From an uncultured SAR116 cluster alpha proteobacterium (GTDB taxonomy: Bacteria > Pseudomonadota > Alphaproteobacteria > Puniceispirillales > Marisalimonadaceae): DNA of 37,397 nucleotides. The translations under genes and the position numbers were made by a program. Of the stretch, positions 1-8,076 are shown one piece after another. Under the pieces are notes generated by a model. The model had not been told where the DNA came from. It saw only the letters and a program-made list of their open reading frames with translations, and did no database searches. The stretch is from positions 1-37,397 of the forward strand of contig CABZSR010000015.1 in the NCBI GenBank assembly GCA_902528415.1, written 5' to 3'. Positions within the stretch are counted from its first letter, which is position 1; the number at the start of each line of letters is the position of its first letter.

Positions 1-32
1 TTTATTTTTACTTCTTTAGTTTAAGGTGTTAA

Positions 33-1259
33 ATGAAAATTACTGGAATAGAAACAATACAAAATACTGAATATTCTAATCTTGTATGGATTAAACTTTA
101 TACTGATGAGGGTTTGACAGGCTTGGGAGAAACATTTAGGAACCCTCAAGCTATAATATCTTATTTGCACGAAACATGTGCGCCCTATCTAATTGGTAGG
201 GACCCCCTTAGAATAAATGAACATTCAGATAACCTAATTAACTGGACAGCTAATAGATATATAGGATACCCAACAAGATCAGTTGAATATAGAGGAAATT
301 CTGCGGTTGATATAGCACTTTGGGATTTAAAGTCTAAAGCTAGTAATTTGAGTTTAGTAGATATGTTAGGAGGTCTAAGTCGAGATTATATACCAATATA
401 TAATACATGTGCTGATGATGGGTATAACTGGAATGCAAATTTGCGGTCTCGGTCAGTAGGATCAACTAATGTAAAAAAAGAAAGAAATAATTACGACGAT
501 TTAGAAATGCAAGCTCAAAACCCAGGGGAATTAGCACAGAGTCTGTTGGATGAGGGTGTTTCAGCAATGAAAATTTGGCCTTTTGATGAATTTGCATTTC
601 CAACGAAAGGTCAAATGATATCCACGGAAAATTTAAAGGAAGGTATAAATAGAATTGAAAAAATACGTAAAGCTGTTGGAAATAAGATTGATATAATGCT
701 TGAATATCATTCATTATGGCAATTAGCGCCAGCTTTAAAAATAGCCCGTCAAGTAGATGAATTTGATGTTTTTTGGCACGAAGACCCTATAAACATGGCT
801 CACTTAAAAGATCTTGCTGAGTTTAGAAAAAATATGATAGCTCCTGTTGCAGGTAGTGAAGCCTTAGGGACAGCTTTATGGTATCGTGACGCTCTAGCTT
901 TAGAAGCTATAGATTATATGCACTATGATTTAGGTTGGATTGGAGGAATTTCAGAAGCTATAAAAATATCTGGTATAGCTCATGCCAATAACAGAATGAT
1001 GTGTCCCCATGATTGTACTGGGCCGATTGTTTGGATTGCTAATCTTCATATAAGCCTTGCATTTTCAAGCTCAATGATTTTAGAAAGTGTAAGGTCCTAT
1101 TATAATGGCTTTTATAAAAAGTTAGTAAATAACCTTCCAAAGATTGAAAAGGGGTTTGCATTCCCTATGGATGGAATTGGCTTAGGTACAGAATTGCAGG
1201 ACTCCCTTCTAAAATCACCAAATACGATTATTAGAAAAACTTCAAAAAAAGATTTATGA
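33..1259 (+). CDS. Enolase-superfamily sugar-acid dehydratase (mandelate racemase/muconate lactonizing family)
   Basis: Probable cytoplasmic Mg2+-dependent dehydratase that converts a sugar acid to a 2-keto-3-deoxy acid. The 408-aa length suits the family. The C-terminal barrel shows three acidic metal-ligand candidates: E224 (motif MLEYHSLW), E250 (WHEDP) and E276 (GSEALGT). A D299/H326 pair (YDLGWIGG, CPHDCTGP) is spaced 27 residues apart, as in the mandelate racemase Asp-His dyad. K180 (MKIW) is at the usual position of the other catalytic base. The first metal ligand is Glu where Asp is commoner. A hydrophilic insert lies at about residues 135-160. The ATG is preceded by AAGGTG. The next gene overlaps by 4 bases, so the two are translationally coupled. 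The nearby TRAP transporter and IdnD/IdnO homologs suggest gluconate or a related hexonate as substrate, but the exact substrate cannot be read from sequence. Confidence 0.85.
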   Translation: MKITGIETIQNTEYSNLVWIKLYTDEGLTGLGETFRNPQAIISYLHETCAPYLIGRDPLRINEHSDNLINWTANRYIGYPTRSVEYRGNSAVDIALWDLKSKASNLSLVDMLGGLSRDYIPIYNTCADDGYNWNANLRSRSVGSTNVKKERNNYDDLEMQAQNPGELAQSLLDEGVSAMKIWPFDEFAFPTKGQMISTENLKEGINRIEKIRKAVGNKIDIMLEYHSLWQLAPALKIARQVDEFDVFWHEDPINMAHLKDLAEFRKNMIAPVAGSEALGTALWYRDALALEAIDYMHYDLGWIGGISEAIKISGIAHANNRMMCPHDCTGPIVWIANLHISLAFSSSMILESVRSYYNGFYKKLVNNLPKIEKGFAFPMDGIGLGTELQDSLLKSPNTIIRKTSKKDL

Positions 1260-2140
1260 AAATTTTAAAAGCAATTACACTACAAAATAAGAAAATCAAA
1301 TTAGATCTTTTACCTGAAATTGGGGGAAGAATTAGTAGTTTAATTTTTGACGATTTTCATGTTTTACGTCCAATACCTCTACATGATCTAAAGTCTATTC
1401 ATTTGTTTAAAGGTGGGAGTTTTCCATTAGCTCCATTTTCTAATAGAATTAAAAATGCAAAATTTAGATTTAATGGATTAGAATATAACTTGAATCAAAA
1501 TGCTTTTCCTCATGCAATTCATGGTCATGGATACTTAAGTGAATGGAGTATAGTAGAACAATCAAGTTCTTCTGTTATTTTAATTTATCGACATGAAGCA
1601 GATAAATTCGGTTGGCCTTGGTCATATGAAATAACTCAATCAATTTATTTGACTGAGTTCTCATGCAAAATTGAACTAAAACTCCTGAATAATTCAAAAA
1701 ACATCATGCCTTTTGGATTTGGAATACACCCATTTTTTAATTTTAATGATGAGATTAAATTAAGATTCAATGCTTCAAGAGAATGGGTAGGACAACCGGA
1801 AGATTTTCCAATTAAAACTAAGCCTATAGAAAATAACTTTAATTTTAGAAATGGAAAAGCATTGTGGAATAATGAAAAAACAGTGTGTTATGAAAATTTT
1901 AGTGGAAAGGTTCAAATTATTTGGCCTAATAAAAAGAAAAAAATCACCATGAAAGTGGACAAAATTTTTAACCATTTAATCGTCCATGTTCCAAAAAAAG
2001 AGGAATATTTTTGTATTGAGCCAGTAAGCCATCCAACTGACGGCTTTAACTTAATGCGAGGAATAAAAGAAAACTTAGATTGTAATTTTCTAATACCAAA
2101 TAAATACATAAGCGGTTTGATAGAGTTAAATTTAGAATAG
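1256..2140 (+). CDS. Aldose 1-epimerase family protein
   Basis: Cytoplasmic sugar mutarotase-like protein (GalM/YeaD fold), 294 aa. It has the family's beta-rich pattern: an N-terminal GGRISSL, then SFPLAPFSNRI with the substrate-binding Arg, HAIHGHGYLSEW with the candidate catalytic His near residue 85, FGIHPFF with a second His near 160, and a C-terminal CIEPVSHPTDGFN holding the candidate catalytic Glu. Its ATG overlaps the stop of the upstream dehydratase (ATGA). Its stop is only 3 bases from the convergent SMP-30 gene. In this setting it probably equilibrates the anomers of the sugar whose acid or lactone feeds the pathway. Substrate specificity is unknown. Confidence 0.85.
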   Translation: MKILKAITLQNKKIKLDLLPEIGGRISSLIFDDFHVLRPIPLHDLKSIHLFKGGSFPLAPFSNRIKNAKFRFNGLEYNLNQNAFPHAIHGHGYLSEWSIVEQSSSSVILIYRHEADKFGWPWSYEITQSIYLTEFSCKIELKLLNNSKNIMPFGFGIHPFFNFNDEIKLRFNASREWVGQPEDFPIKTKPIENNFNFRNGKALWNNEKTVCYENFSGKVQIIWPNKKKKITMKVDKIFNHLIVHVPKKEEYFCIEPVSHPTDGFNLMRGIKENLDCNFLIPNKYISGLIELNLE

Positions 2141-2142
2141 TT

Positions 2143-3039
2143 TTATCTAAAAAAGGGAAATTGCATTCCTCTAACTCCAGGAACTTTCAAAGCGAATATT
2201 CCTCCTGCTAAAGGTTGTTTTTTTTCTGTTCCTTTAGTTATATCTTTTCCAATAGATGTGACATATATAATATCTAGATTTTTTCCACCAAAGGCAATTT
2301 TAGTGGGTTTCTCTACTGGCATTTTTATAATCATATCAATATTACCCTTTGGTGTAAGTCTTACTATTTTCCAACCAGAAACTCCAGCCATCCAATAACA
2401 ACCGTCTGTGTCAACACAACCGCCATCTGGCCTTCCTGCAATATCCTTAGTATCAAAGAAAATACGTTTGTTAGACCAAATACCTTCATCCAAATTATAA
2501 TCATATGCCCATATAGTTCTGATCCAAGGAGCGCTATCAGATATGTATGCTGTTTTACCTTCAGGTGAAAAAGCCAAACCATTAATAGTATGAAAACCTT
2601 CCATAGTTTTTTTTGCTTTACCAGACTGATCAAGGCAATAAAGACTACCTTTAGGCTCAGTATTTATATTTGAACCATTAATAGCCATTGTTCCGGCGTA
2701 GAACCTACCTTTTAAGTCAACGGTTCCATCATTAAATCTATTATTTAAAATATTATTCTCTGGATTATTTATGAATTTTATACTTTTATCATTTTGGTTT
2801 AGTTCAAAAAAACCACTAGCAAGAGCTAATATAATATTAAGGTTCTTTTTAATTGCAAAACATCCAATTGGTTTACCAACATTGATAGTTTTATTTTTAC
2901 CATTTATGGGATTGAACTTGTTAAGTTGGCACTTATTTATATCAACCCAGTAGAGATTTCGGTCTACAGTCGACCAAATAGGACTTTCTCCTAAATTTGC
3001 TTTAATATCTAAAACGCAATCTACGTGAATATTGTTCAA
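2143..3039 (-). CDS. SMP-30/gluconolactonase/LRE family lactonase
   Basis: Six-bladed beta-propeller hydrolase that opens sugar lactones to the free aldonic acid with one divalent metal. Family landmarks are GESPIW (E18), RFNDG (N103), NGLAFSPEG (N153) and GRPDGGCVD (D205). E18, N153 and D205 closely match the metal ligands of human SMP-30. At 298 aa it is full length and has no signal peptide, so it is probably cytoplasmic. The start is TTG, chosen because GGAG lies 8 bases upstream and no ATG gives the conserved N-terminus. It follows dctM on the same strand with a gap of about 40 bases, so it may belong to the TRAP operon. It would supply the free sugar acid from an imported or internally formed lactone. 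Confidence 0.9.
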   Translation of the reverse strand: MNNIHVDCVLDIKANLGESPIWSTVDRNLYWVDINKCQLNKFNPINGKNKTINVGKPIGCFAIKKNLNIILALASGFFELNQNDKSIKFINNPENNILNNRFNDGTVDLKGRFYAGTMAINGSNINTEPKGSLYCLDQSGKAKKTMEGFHTINGLAFSPEGKTAYISDSAPWIRTIWAYDYNLDEGIWSNKRIFFDTKDIAGRPDGGCVDTDGCYWMAGVSGWKIVRLTPKGNIDMIIKMPVEKPTKIAFGGKNLDIIYVTSIGKDITKGTEKKQPLAGGIFALKVPGVRGMQFPFFR

Positions 3040-3078
3040 TTTATTTTCTCCAAAATTACAAAAATTTAAATAAAATAA

Positions 3079-4359
3079 CTATTTTATTAAATTTGGTAAA
3101 GTTAAGGATATAGCAGGTATAAAAGTAGTAAGCATAAGTGCAATCAAGATTGCAAAATAAAATGGCCAAATTGTTTTTACAACTCTTTCAATTGGTACTT
3201 TACCAATTGCACAGCCGACAAAAAGACAGGCACCTACTGGAGGTGTACATAAACCAAGTCCTAAGTTCATCATCAATACCATACCAAATTGAAGGGGATC
3301 CATCCCTAAAGATACAGCTAATGGTAAAAAAATTGGTGTGCAAATTAGGATCAATGCAGCCATATCCATAATCATTCCCAAGACTAATAACATTATGTTT
3401 ATCATCAATAAAATAACAATAGGATTACTTGATATACCATTCATAAAGGTTATCATTTGGGATGGAACTTGATAAAAAGTTAACATGTAACCAAAAGCAG
3501 ATGCACTAGCAACTAATATCATTACCATAGATGTAGTCTTTACAGAATTAATCACAGCAATTTTAAAATTCTCCCAAGTTAAAGCCCTATAAACAAAAAC
3601 TGTAACTAGGAAAGCATAAAGTGTACCAAATGCACCTGATTCTGTTACTGTAAAAATACCTGATAATACTCCTCCGACTATTATAACTGCAGTAAACAGT
3701 CCTGGTAGCGCAGTCACAAAATGTAAAAACAGAGCATAATATCCTGGAAAAACTTCTGATTTGTAACCTCTTTGCACAGCTACCAAGTAAGCAACTAAAG
3801 CCAAACAAACACACATTACAACGCCTGGTATTATCCCAGATAAAAAGAGTTGAGTGATTGACACCCCACCTCCAGTCGCAACAGCAAATAAAATCATATT
3901 ATGGCTAGGCGGTATCATGATGCCTGCAATAGAAGAGGTAACAGTTACGTTTACCGCGTAGTCTTCATCATATCCTTTTTCTTTCATCACTGGAATTAAT
4001 ATTGAACCAAGAGCTGAAACGTCGGCAACTGCTGATCCAGAAATACCTCCAAAAAGCATGGATGCAAAAACATTCACAACACCAAGACCTCCTCTTACAG
4101 CACCAACTGCAGAGGAGGCTAATCTAACTAACCTTACTGCTATACCTCCATGGAACATTAATTCTCCTGCAAAAATAAAAAAAGGAATGGCAAGCAAAGA
4201 AAAAACATTTATTCCAGATATAATTCTTTGAAAAGCAATAATTAGTGGTAACCCTTCGAAGTAGAAAGCTGACACTGCTCCAATGCCGAGAGCAAAGGCT
4301 ACAGGAACTCCAATAACCACTCCAAAAGCAAAAATTCCCATCATTATTAATAAGCCCAT
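3079..4359 (-). CDS. dctM: TRAP transporter large permease (DctM family)
   Basis: Large membrane subunit of a TRAP transporter, the Na+-driven channel that takes substrate from the binding protein. The 426 aa form about 12 hydrophobic segments, standard for DctM. Typical motifs are GVPVAFALGIGA near the N-terminus, LLAIPFFIFAGELM, FGGISGSAVADVSALGSILIPVM, IPPSHNMILFA and GLGLCTPPVGACLFVG. The ATG has AGGTAG upstream. It follows dctQ by about 10 bases and precedes the SMP-30 gene, so dctP-dctQ-dctM probably form one operon running leftward. The neighbouring enzymes suggest a sugar acid as substrate. Confidence 0.97.
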   Translation of the reverse strand: MGLLIMMGIFAFGVVIGVPVAFALGIGAVSAFYFEGLPLIIAFQRIISGINVFSLLAIPFFIFAGELMFHGGIAVRLVRLASSAVGAVRGGLGVVNVFASMLFGGISGSAVADVSALGSILIPVMKEKGYDEDYAVNVTVTSSIAGIMIPPSHNMILFAVATGGGVSITQLFLSGIIPGVVMCVCLALVAYLVAVQRGYKSEVFPGYYALFLHFVTALPGLFTAVIIVGGVLSGIFTVTESGAFGTLYAFLVTVFVYRALTWENFKIAVINSVKTTSMVMILVASASAFGYMLTFYQVPSQMITFMNGISSNPIVILLMINIMLLVLGMIMDMAALILICTPIFLPLAVSLGMDPLQFGMVLMMNLGLGLCTPPVGACLFVGCAIGKVPIERVVKTIWPFYFAILIALMLTTFIPAISLTLPNLIK

Positions 4360-4369
4360 ATTTTCTACC

Positions 4370-4901
4370 TCATTTAGGCTTTATATTCTTAGTAATGGTA
4401 CCCTTATAATTTAACAAATGACCAATCGAAAAAAGTAGAATTAATCCTCCACAAATCATAATTGGGACTGCTCTTAGTCCCTCTGGAATATGAATTAAAG
4501 GAATTTGCGTGCTCCATTTGAAAACAACTAATTTATAACTATATACCATCATAACATAACCAAATATCATGAGCATAAAATGAGTTGTTAAGTCAAAAAT
4601 AATTTTTAGTACAATAGGCATTCTATCTCTAAAGTAAGATACACCTAGATGTGTTCTTTTGTGAATTCCTATAGCCGCACCTAAAAAACCAATTAGGACT
4701 ACAAGCAAAAGAGAAACTTGTTCTACCCATGTTGGTGTAGAGTTTAAAACATATCTGCCATAAACTAACCAGCTGAAAATTACTGTCATCACAATCAGAG
4801 CAAATCCAGTTACAATATTACAAACGTAAGCAATTTTTTCTAGTAGGGTATTATAAATTTCTAATAATTTAAGAGATTTTTTGTTGATATTTAATCTCCA
4901 T
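4370..4901 (-). CDS. dctQ: TRAP transporter small permease (DctQ family), apparent frameshift near the start
   Basis: Small membrane subunit of the TRAP transporter, with four hydrophobic segments ending near the stop at 4370. An intact frame begins only at a GTG (4792) inside the first membrane segment, which would remove half of it. The missing N-terminus continues upstream in the same frame (LEKIAYVCNIVTGFALIV...) to about 4876. The only ATG, at 4899-4901, is in another frame (MEIKYQQK) and stops after ten codons. Removing one base from the T6 run at 4877-4882 (A6 in the gene) joins the two into MEIKYQQKSLKLLEIYNTLL and restores a normal DctQ of about 176 aa. The cause is a sequencing or assembly error, slippage or a real mutation; I cannot tell which. 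The family call is firm and the start is not. Confidence 0.85.
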
Positions 4902-4921
4902 GTAAATATTTGTCAAATTTG

Positions 4922-4950
4922 TTATTGGCCATATTAAATATGGCCAATAA
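4922..4950 (-). promoter_or_regulatory. Perfect 13-bp inverted repeat between dctP and dctQ
   Basis: Left arm 4922-4934 (TTATTGGCCATAT) and right arm 4938-4950 are exact reverse complements around a 3-base loop, with a GGCC core. The repeat lies directly after dctP and before dctQ in the leftward transcript. No U-run follows on that strand, so it looks less like a terminator than an RNA hairpin that protects dctP mRNA from 3' decay or sets more binding protein than permease. The structure is seen; the role is inferred. Confidence 0.6.
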
Positions 4951-4960
4951 AATTAAAGTT

Positions 4961-5947
4961 TTATTTAGTATTTTTAATTAAGTTAACTAATGGAACTAAA
5001 TCAGGATTCGCTGACAAGTATTTTGTGTGAACAGGCTTCATAGCGTCCATGAAAGCTTGCTTATTTGGAATTTCATTAAATTTAACCCCAGCTTTCATTA
5101 CTTTATCACGGCTAGAAATAGCTCTTTTTTCCCACAAAGCTCTTTGTAATTCTGATGATTCTCTTGCAGCTTCCCTTACAGCCTTTTTATTTTTAGCAGA
5201 TAAGTTATTATATACTTTATCATTTATACATACACATTCAGGTATAATTAAATGTTGAGAAAGTGAATAATATTTTGCTACTTCAAAATGACCTGTAGAT
5301 TCATAAGAAGGCCAATTATTTTCAGCTCCATCAACCACACCGGTTTTTAGTGATTGGAAAACTTCAGAAAAAGCCATTGGTGATGGATTCCCTCCCAAAG
5401 CAGAAATCATTCCTGAGTATAGGTCGTTATTCATAACTCTTACCTTTAAACCTTTAACGTCTGATGGTTTCATAATTGGTTTTTTAGAATTGTAGAATGA
5501 ACGGGCTCCTGAGTCATACCAAGCGAGCGCAACTATTCCTATTTTTTCCATCCCAGCACTAATTTTGTCTCCTGCAGCACCATCTAAAGCTCTATGCATA
5601 TGGCCCATGTCCTTAAATATAAAAGGCAATGAAACTACGTTTGCCTCTGCAGCCATAGGCCCTATTGGACCAAGATTGAAGTTACCAATAGCTAGTCCTC
5701 CTACTCTAACTTGTTCAATAGCGTCAGGTTGGTTTCCCAATACGCCTGAATGAAACATTTTTAGAGTAATCTCTCCGCCAGTTTTTTCCTTCAACAATTC
5801 GGCAAACTTATCCATAGCTACAGTATTTGGATACCCTGGTTTATGAATATTCCATCCACGCCATTCTTCTGCTATAGCAGTTATTGACAAGGTTGAGGCA
5901 ACAGCCAACGCCGATACACCTGAAATTATTTTTTTTAAATTTTTCAT
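4961..5947 (-). CDS. dctP: TRAP transporter periplasmic solute-binding protein (DctP family)
   Basis: Periplasmic receptor that captures the substrate, probably a sugar acid, for the DctQM permease. The 328 aa begin with a signal peptide (MKNLKK, hydrophobic stretch, cleavage near ITAIA|EE). Family features follow: ...GEITLKMFHSGVLGNQ, ...VVSLPFIF near 110, MKPSDVKGLKVRVMNNDLY with the substrate-carboxylate Arg, and VDGAENNWPSY near 210. The start at 5947 is chosen because AAGGGGAG lies just upstream and it gives a clean signal peptide; a longer reading from 6007 would put hydrophilic residues before it. It is first in the leftward dctPQM order, with a probable promoter in 5948-6055. Confidence 0.95.
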   Translation of the reverse strand: MKNLKKIISGVSALAVASTLSITAIAEEWRGWNIHKPGYPNTVAMDKFAELLKEKTGGEITLKMFHSGVLGNQPDAIEQVRVGGLAIGNFNLGPIGPMAAEANVVSLPFIFKDMGHMHRALDGAAGDKISAGMEKIGIVALAWYDSGARSFYNSKKPIMKPSDVKGLKVRVMNNDLYSGMISALGGNPSPMAFSEVFQSLKTGVVDGAENNWPSYESTGHFEVAKYYSLSQHLIIPECVCINDKVYNNLSAKNKKAVREAARESSELQRALWEKRAISSRDKVMKAGVKFNEIPNKQAFMDAMKPVHTKYLSANPDLVPLVNLIKNTK

Positions 5948-6026
5948 TTCAACTCCCCTTATGAAAATTAATCTCTTATGGTGCGTTTGAAATGGTGGGG
6001 AAGTCAACCCTTATAAATATTATTCA

Positions 6027-6041
6027 TTCAAATTAATTGAA
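6027..6041. promoter_or_regulatory. Candidate operator palindrome upstream of dctP
   Basis: TTCAAATTAATTGAA is a near-perfect palindrome (TTCAA, 5 bases, TTGAA). It lies about 80 bases upstream of the dctP start and just after the end of idnD. Such spaced palindromes often bind GntR- or IclR-type regulators of sugar-acid genes, but no regulator gene lies in this locus. In AT-rich DNA a match of this size can arise by chance. Confidence 0.25.
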
Positions 6042-6055
6042 CTGACCATATAAAA

Positions 6056-7087
6056 TTAGAATATTAATTGAACTTTCATACTATTTTCTTTTTCATCCAT
6101 TGCAATTTTGAAACCTTGTTCAGCGTTTTGAAAGGGAATACTGTGAGTAATAAGAGGTTTAACATCAATTAGTTTTTTTTTCATCATCTTGACAGCTAAT
6201 TCAAACTCCGAATGAAATCTAAAAGATCCTTTAATATTCAATTCTTTAGTTGTCACGGAAACTAATGGCATAAGAATATCCCCTCCCAATCCTAGTTGTA
6301 TAAGAGTACCTTTAGGTTTTAAACACTTAATAGCATCATTTATACCTGAGGCAGAGCCAGAACATTCAATTGCAAGATCAAAATGACCTTTCCCAACTTG
6401 AAATTTTTCAATTTGAGGATAGTTTTTTGAAGTATTTATAACTTTGTCTGCCCCTACTAAATTTGAAAATTCCAGAGCCCTATCTGAAATATCTGTAACT
6501 AATATTTCTTCTGCTCCTGCACGTCGGGCTGATAAAACACCAAGTGTTCCAATAGGACCAGATCCAATTATTAACACTTTTTTTCCAAAAATATCTCCTG
6601 CTTGTTTTATGGCGTGAAGACAAACTGCTAGTGGTTCTGCCATTGCCGCTTCTTCTGGTAATAGACCGTCTGCTGCTACGCATTGATAATCCTCCGCAAT
6701 TAGTCTTTCCCTAAAAGCGCCTTGAATATGAGGAAAGGGCATTGCAGAGCCATAAAATTTCATGTTTATGCAATGGTTCTGGTTGCCTTCTAAACAGAAC
6801 ATACATTTATAACATGGCCTAGATGGCGATACTGAAACTAGTTGTCCAATAGATAAGTTAGTTACTTTTGGTCCTAATTTAGTAACATGGCCAGATACTT
6901 CATGTCCTAATACCATAGGTTCCTTTAGCTTGATGTGGCCAAACCCACCATATTTATAATAGTGGAGATCAGTTCCACAAATACCGCCGGTTGCAATAGA
7001 AATTTCAACTTGATTAGAAGACATTTTTTCCAAGGTATAATCTTCTATTCTTAAGTCCATAGCTCCGTGAATCTTTATTGATTTCAT
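6056..7087 (-). CDS. idnD: Zinc-dependent medium-chain dehydrogenase, L-idonate 5-dehydrogenase-like
   Basis: Cytoplasmic NAD(P)-dependent polyol or sugar-acid dehydrogenase, 343 aa. The catalytic zinc ligands are C37 (GICGTD), H62 and E63 (LGHEVSG) and E151 (AEPLAV). The structural zinc site is C92, C95, C98 and C106. The Rossmann motif GSGPIG is at 175-180. The segments CGTDLHYYKYGGFG, EPMVLGHE and SRPCYKCMFC resemble L-idonate 5-dehydrogenases more than sorbitol or threonine dehydrogenases. It is divergent from the IdnO-like gene, and the two would convert idonate to 5-ketogluconate and then gluconate. Other polyol or hexonate substrates remain possible. Confidence 0.8.
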   Translation of the reverse strand: MKSIKIHGAMDLRIEDYTLEKMSSNQVEISIATGGICGTDLHYYKYGGFGHIKLKEPMVLGHEVSGHVTKLGPKVTNLSIGQLVSVSPSRPCYKCMFCLEGNQNHCINMKFYGSAMPFPHIQGAFRERLIAEDYQCVAADGLLPEEAAMAEPLAVCLHAIKQAGDIFGKKVLIIGSGPIGTLGVLSARRAGAEEILVTDISDRALEFSNLVGADKVINTSKNYPQIEKFQVGKGHFDLAIECSGSASGINDAIKCLKPKGTLIQLGLGGDILMPLVSVTTKELNIKGSFRFHSEFELAVKMMKKKLIDVKPLITHSIPFQNAEQGFKIAMDEKENSMKVQLIF

Positions 7088-7129
7088 ATCTATTTACCGC
7101 ATTCGAAATTAAGATTTAAGGTTAAATTT

Positions 7130-7159
7130 TTGAAAGATGATTAGCAATATTTTTATTAT
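7130..7159 (+). promoter_or_regulatory. Candidate sigma-70 promoter for the IdnO-like gene
   Basis: TTGAAA (7130-7135) and TATTAT (7154-7159) are separated by 18 bases. They lie 40-70 bases upstream of the ATG at 7199, inside the 111-base divergent region shared with idnD. The match is good, but the region is almost all A/T, so chance matches are likely. Confidence 0.35.
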
Positions 7160-7198
7160 TTATATATATTTTACTTTTATTCAATTTGGAGATAACGA

Positions 7199-7969
7199 AT
7201 GAGTTCTGGAACAGAATTATTTAATCTAAAAGGTAAAAGAGCTCTTATAACAGGTTCATCTCAAGGAATAGGTTTCGCTTTAGCCAAAGGACTTGATGAA
7301 GCTGGCGCAGAAATTATTTTAAATGGAAGGAATAAAGAAAAATTAGATGAAGCAGCAAAAGCTCTTAACCCACAAAATAATTTACATCAATTATCTTTCG
7401 ACGTTACTGACAAAAATGAGATTGATAATGTTATTAATAAATTTGAAAACGAAATAGGTTCAATTGAAATATTAGTAAACAATGCTGGAATGCAACATCG
7501 TACACCGCTTGAAGATTTTCCACCTGAAATGTTTGAACAATTATTAAAAACAAATATTTCATCCGTTTTTAATGTAAGCCAAGTAGTAGCAAGGCATATG
7601 ATTAAAAGGGGTTCAGGAAAAATTATAAATATTGCGAGTGTTCAAACTTTATTAGCAAGACCTAGTATTGCTCCTTACACAGCAACTAAGGGTGCTGTTG
7701 GAAATCTTACTAAAGGAATGGCAACAGATTGGGCAAAGTATGGACTTCAATGTAATGCTATTGCTCCAGGTTATTTTGACACACCTTTGAATGCCGTACT
7801 AGTGTCTGATAAAGATTTTACCTCTTGGTTAGAAAATAGAACACCTGCAGGTAGGTGGGGTAAAGTTGAAGAGTTGGTTGGTGCAAGTATTTTTTTAAGT
7901 TCTGATGCATCTAACTTTGTTAATGGGCACACTCTTTATGTTGATGGGGGCATTACGGCCTCTTTATAG
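7199..7969 (+). CDS. idnO: SDR-family oxidoreductase, gluconate 5-dehydrogenase (5-ketogluconate reductase)-like
   Basis: Cytoplasmic short-chain dehydrogenase, 256 aa. Motifs are the cofactor loop TGSSQGIG (18-25), NNAG (94-97), catalytic S147, and Y160/K164 (YTATK). The segment NLKGKRALITGSSQGIGFAL and the aromatic or hydrophobic residues around the active site resemble IdnO/Gno proteins, which reversibly reduce 5-keto-D-gluconate to D-gluconate. The ATG at 7199 is preceded by TTGGAG at a good distance. It is divergent from the IdnD-like gene. General SDR membership is certain; the gluconate assignment rests on resemblance and context. Confidence 0.85.
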   Translation: MSSGTELFNLKGKRALITGSSQGIGFALAKGLDEAGAEIILNGRNKEKLDEAAKALNPQNNLHQLSFDVTDKNEIDNVINKFENEIGSIEILVNNAGMQHRTPLEDFPPEMFEQLLKTNISSVFNVSQVVARHMIKRGSGKIINIASVQTLLARPSIAPYTATKGAVGNLTKGMATDWAKYGLQCNAIAPGYFDTPLNAVLVSDKDFTSWLENRTPAGRWGKVEELVGASIFLSSDASNFVNGHTLYVDGGITASL

Positions 7970-8076
7970 ATCAAATTAAAAAATTATTCTGATAAATTAA
8001 AAATTAAATAATAAATTTTCTTTTTATTTTAGAAATCAATGCTTCATTAAAGAAAAATTTTTCTAAAAATTTTGTT

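Noticed and set aside
4370-4792. dctQ as a simple gene starting at the GTG at 4792
   Set aside because: This start lies inside the first membrane helix, while the upstream in-frame sequence plainly encodes the rest of that helix.
6002-6007. TTGACT on the minus strand upstream of dctP as a -35 box
   Set aside because: No acceptable -10 hexamer lies at 16-18 bases from it.
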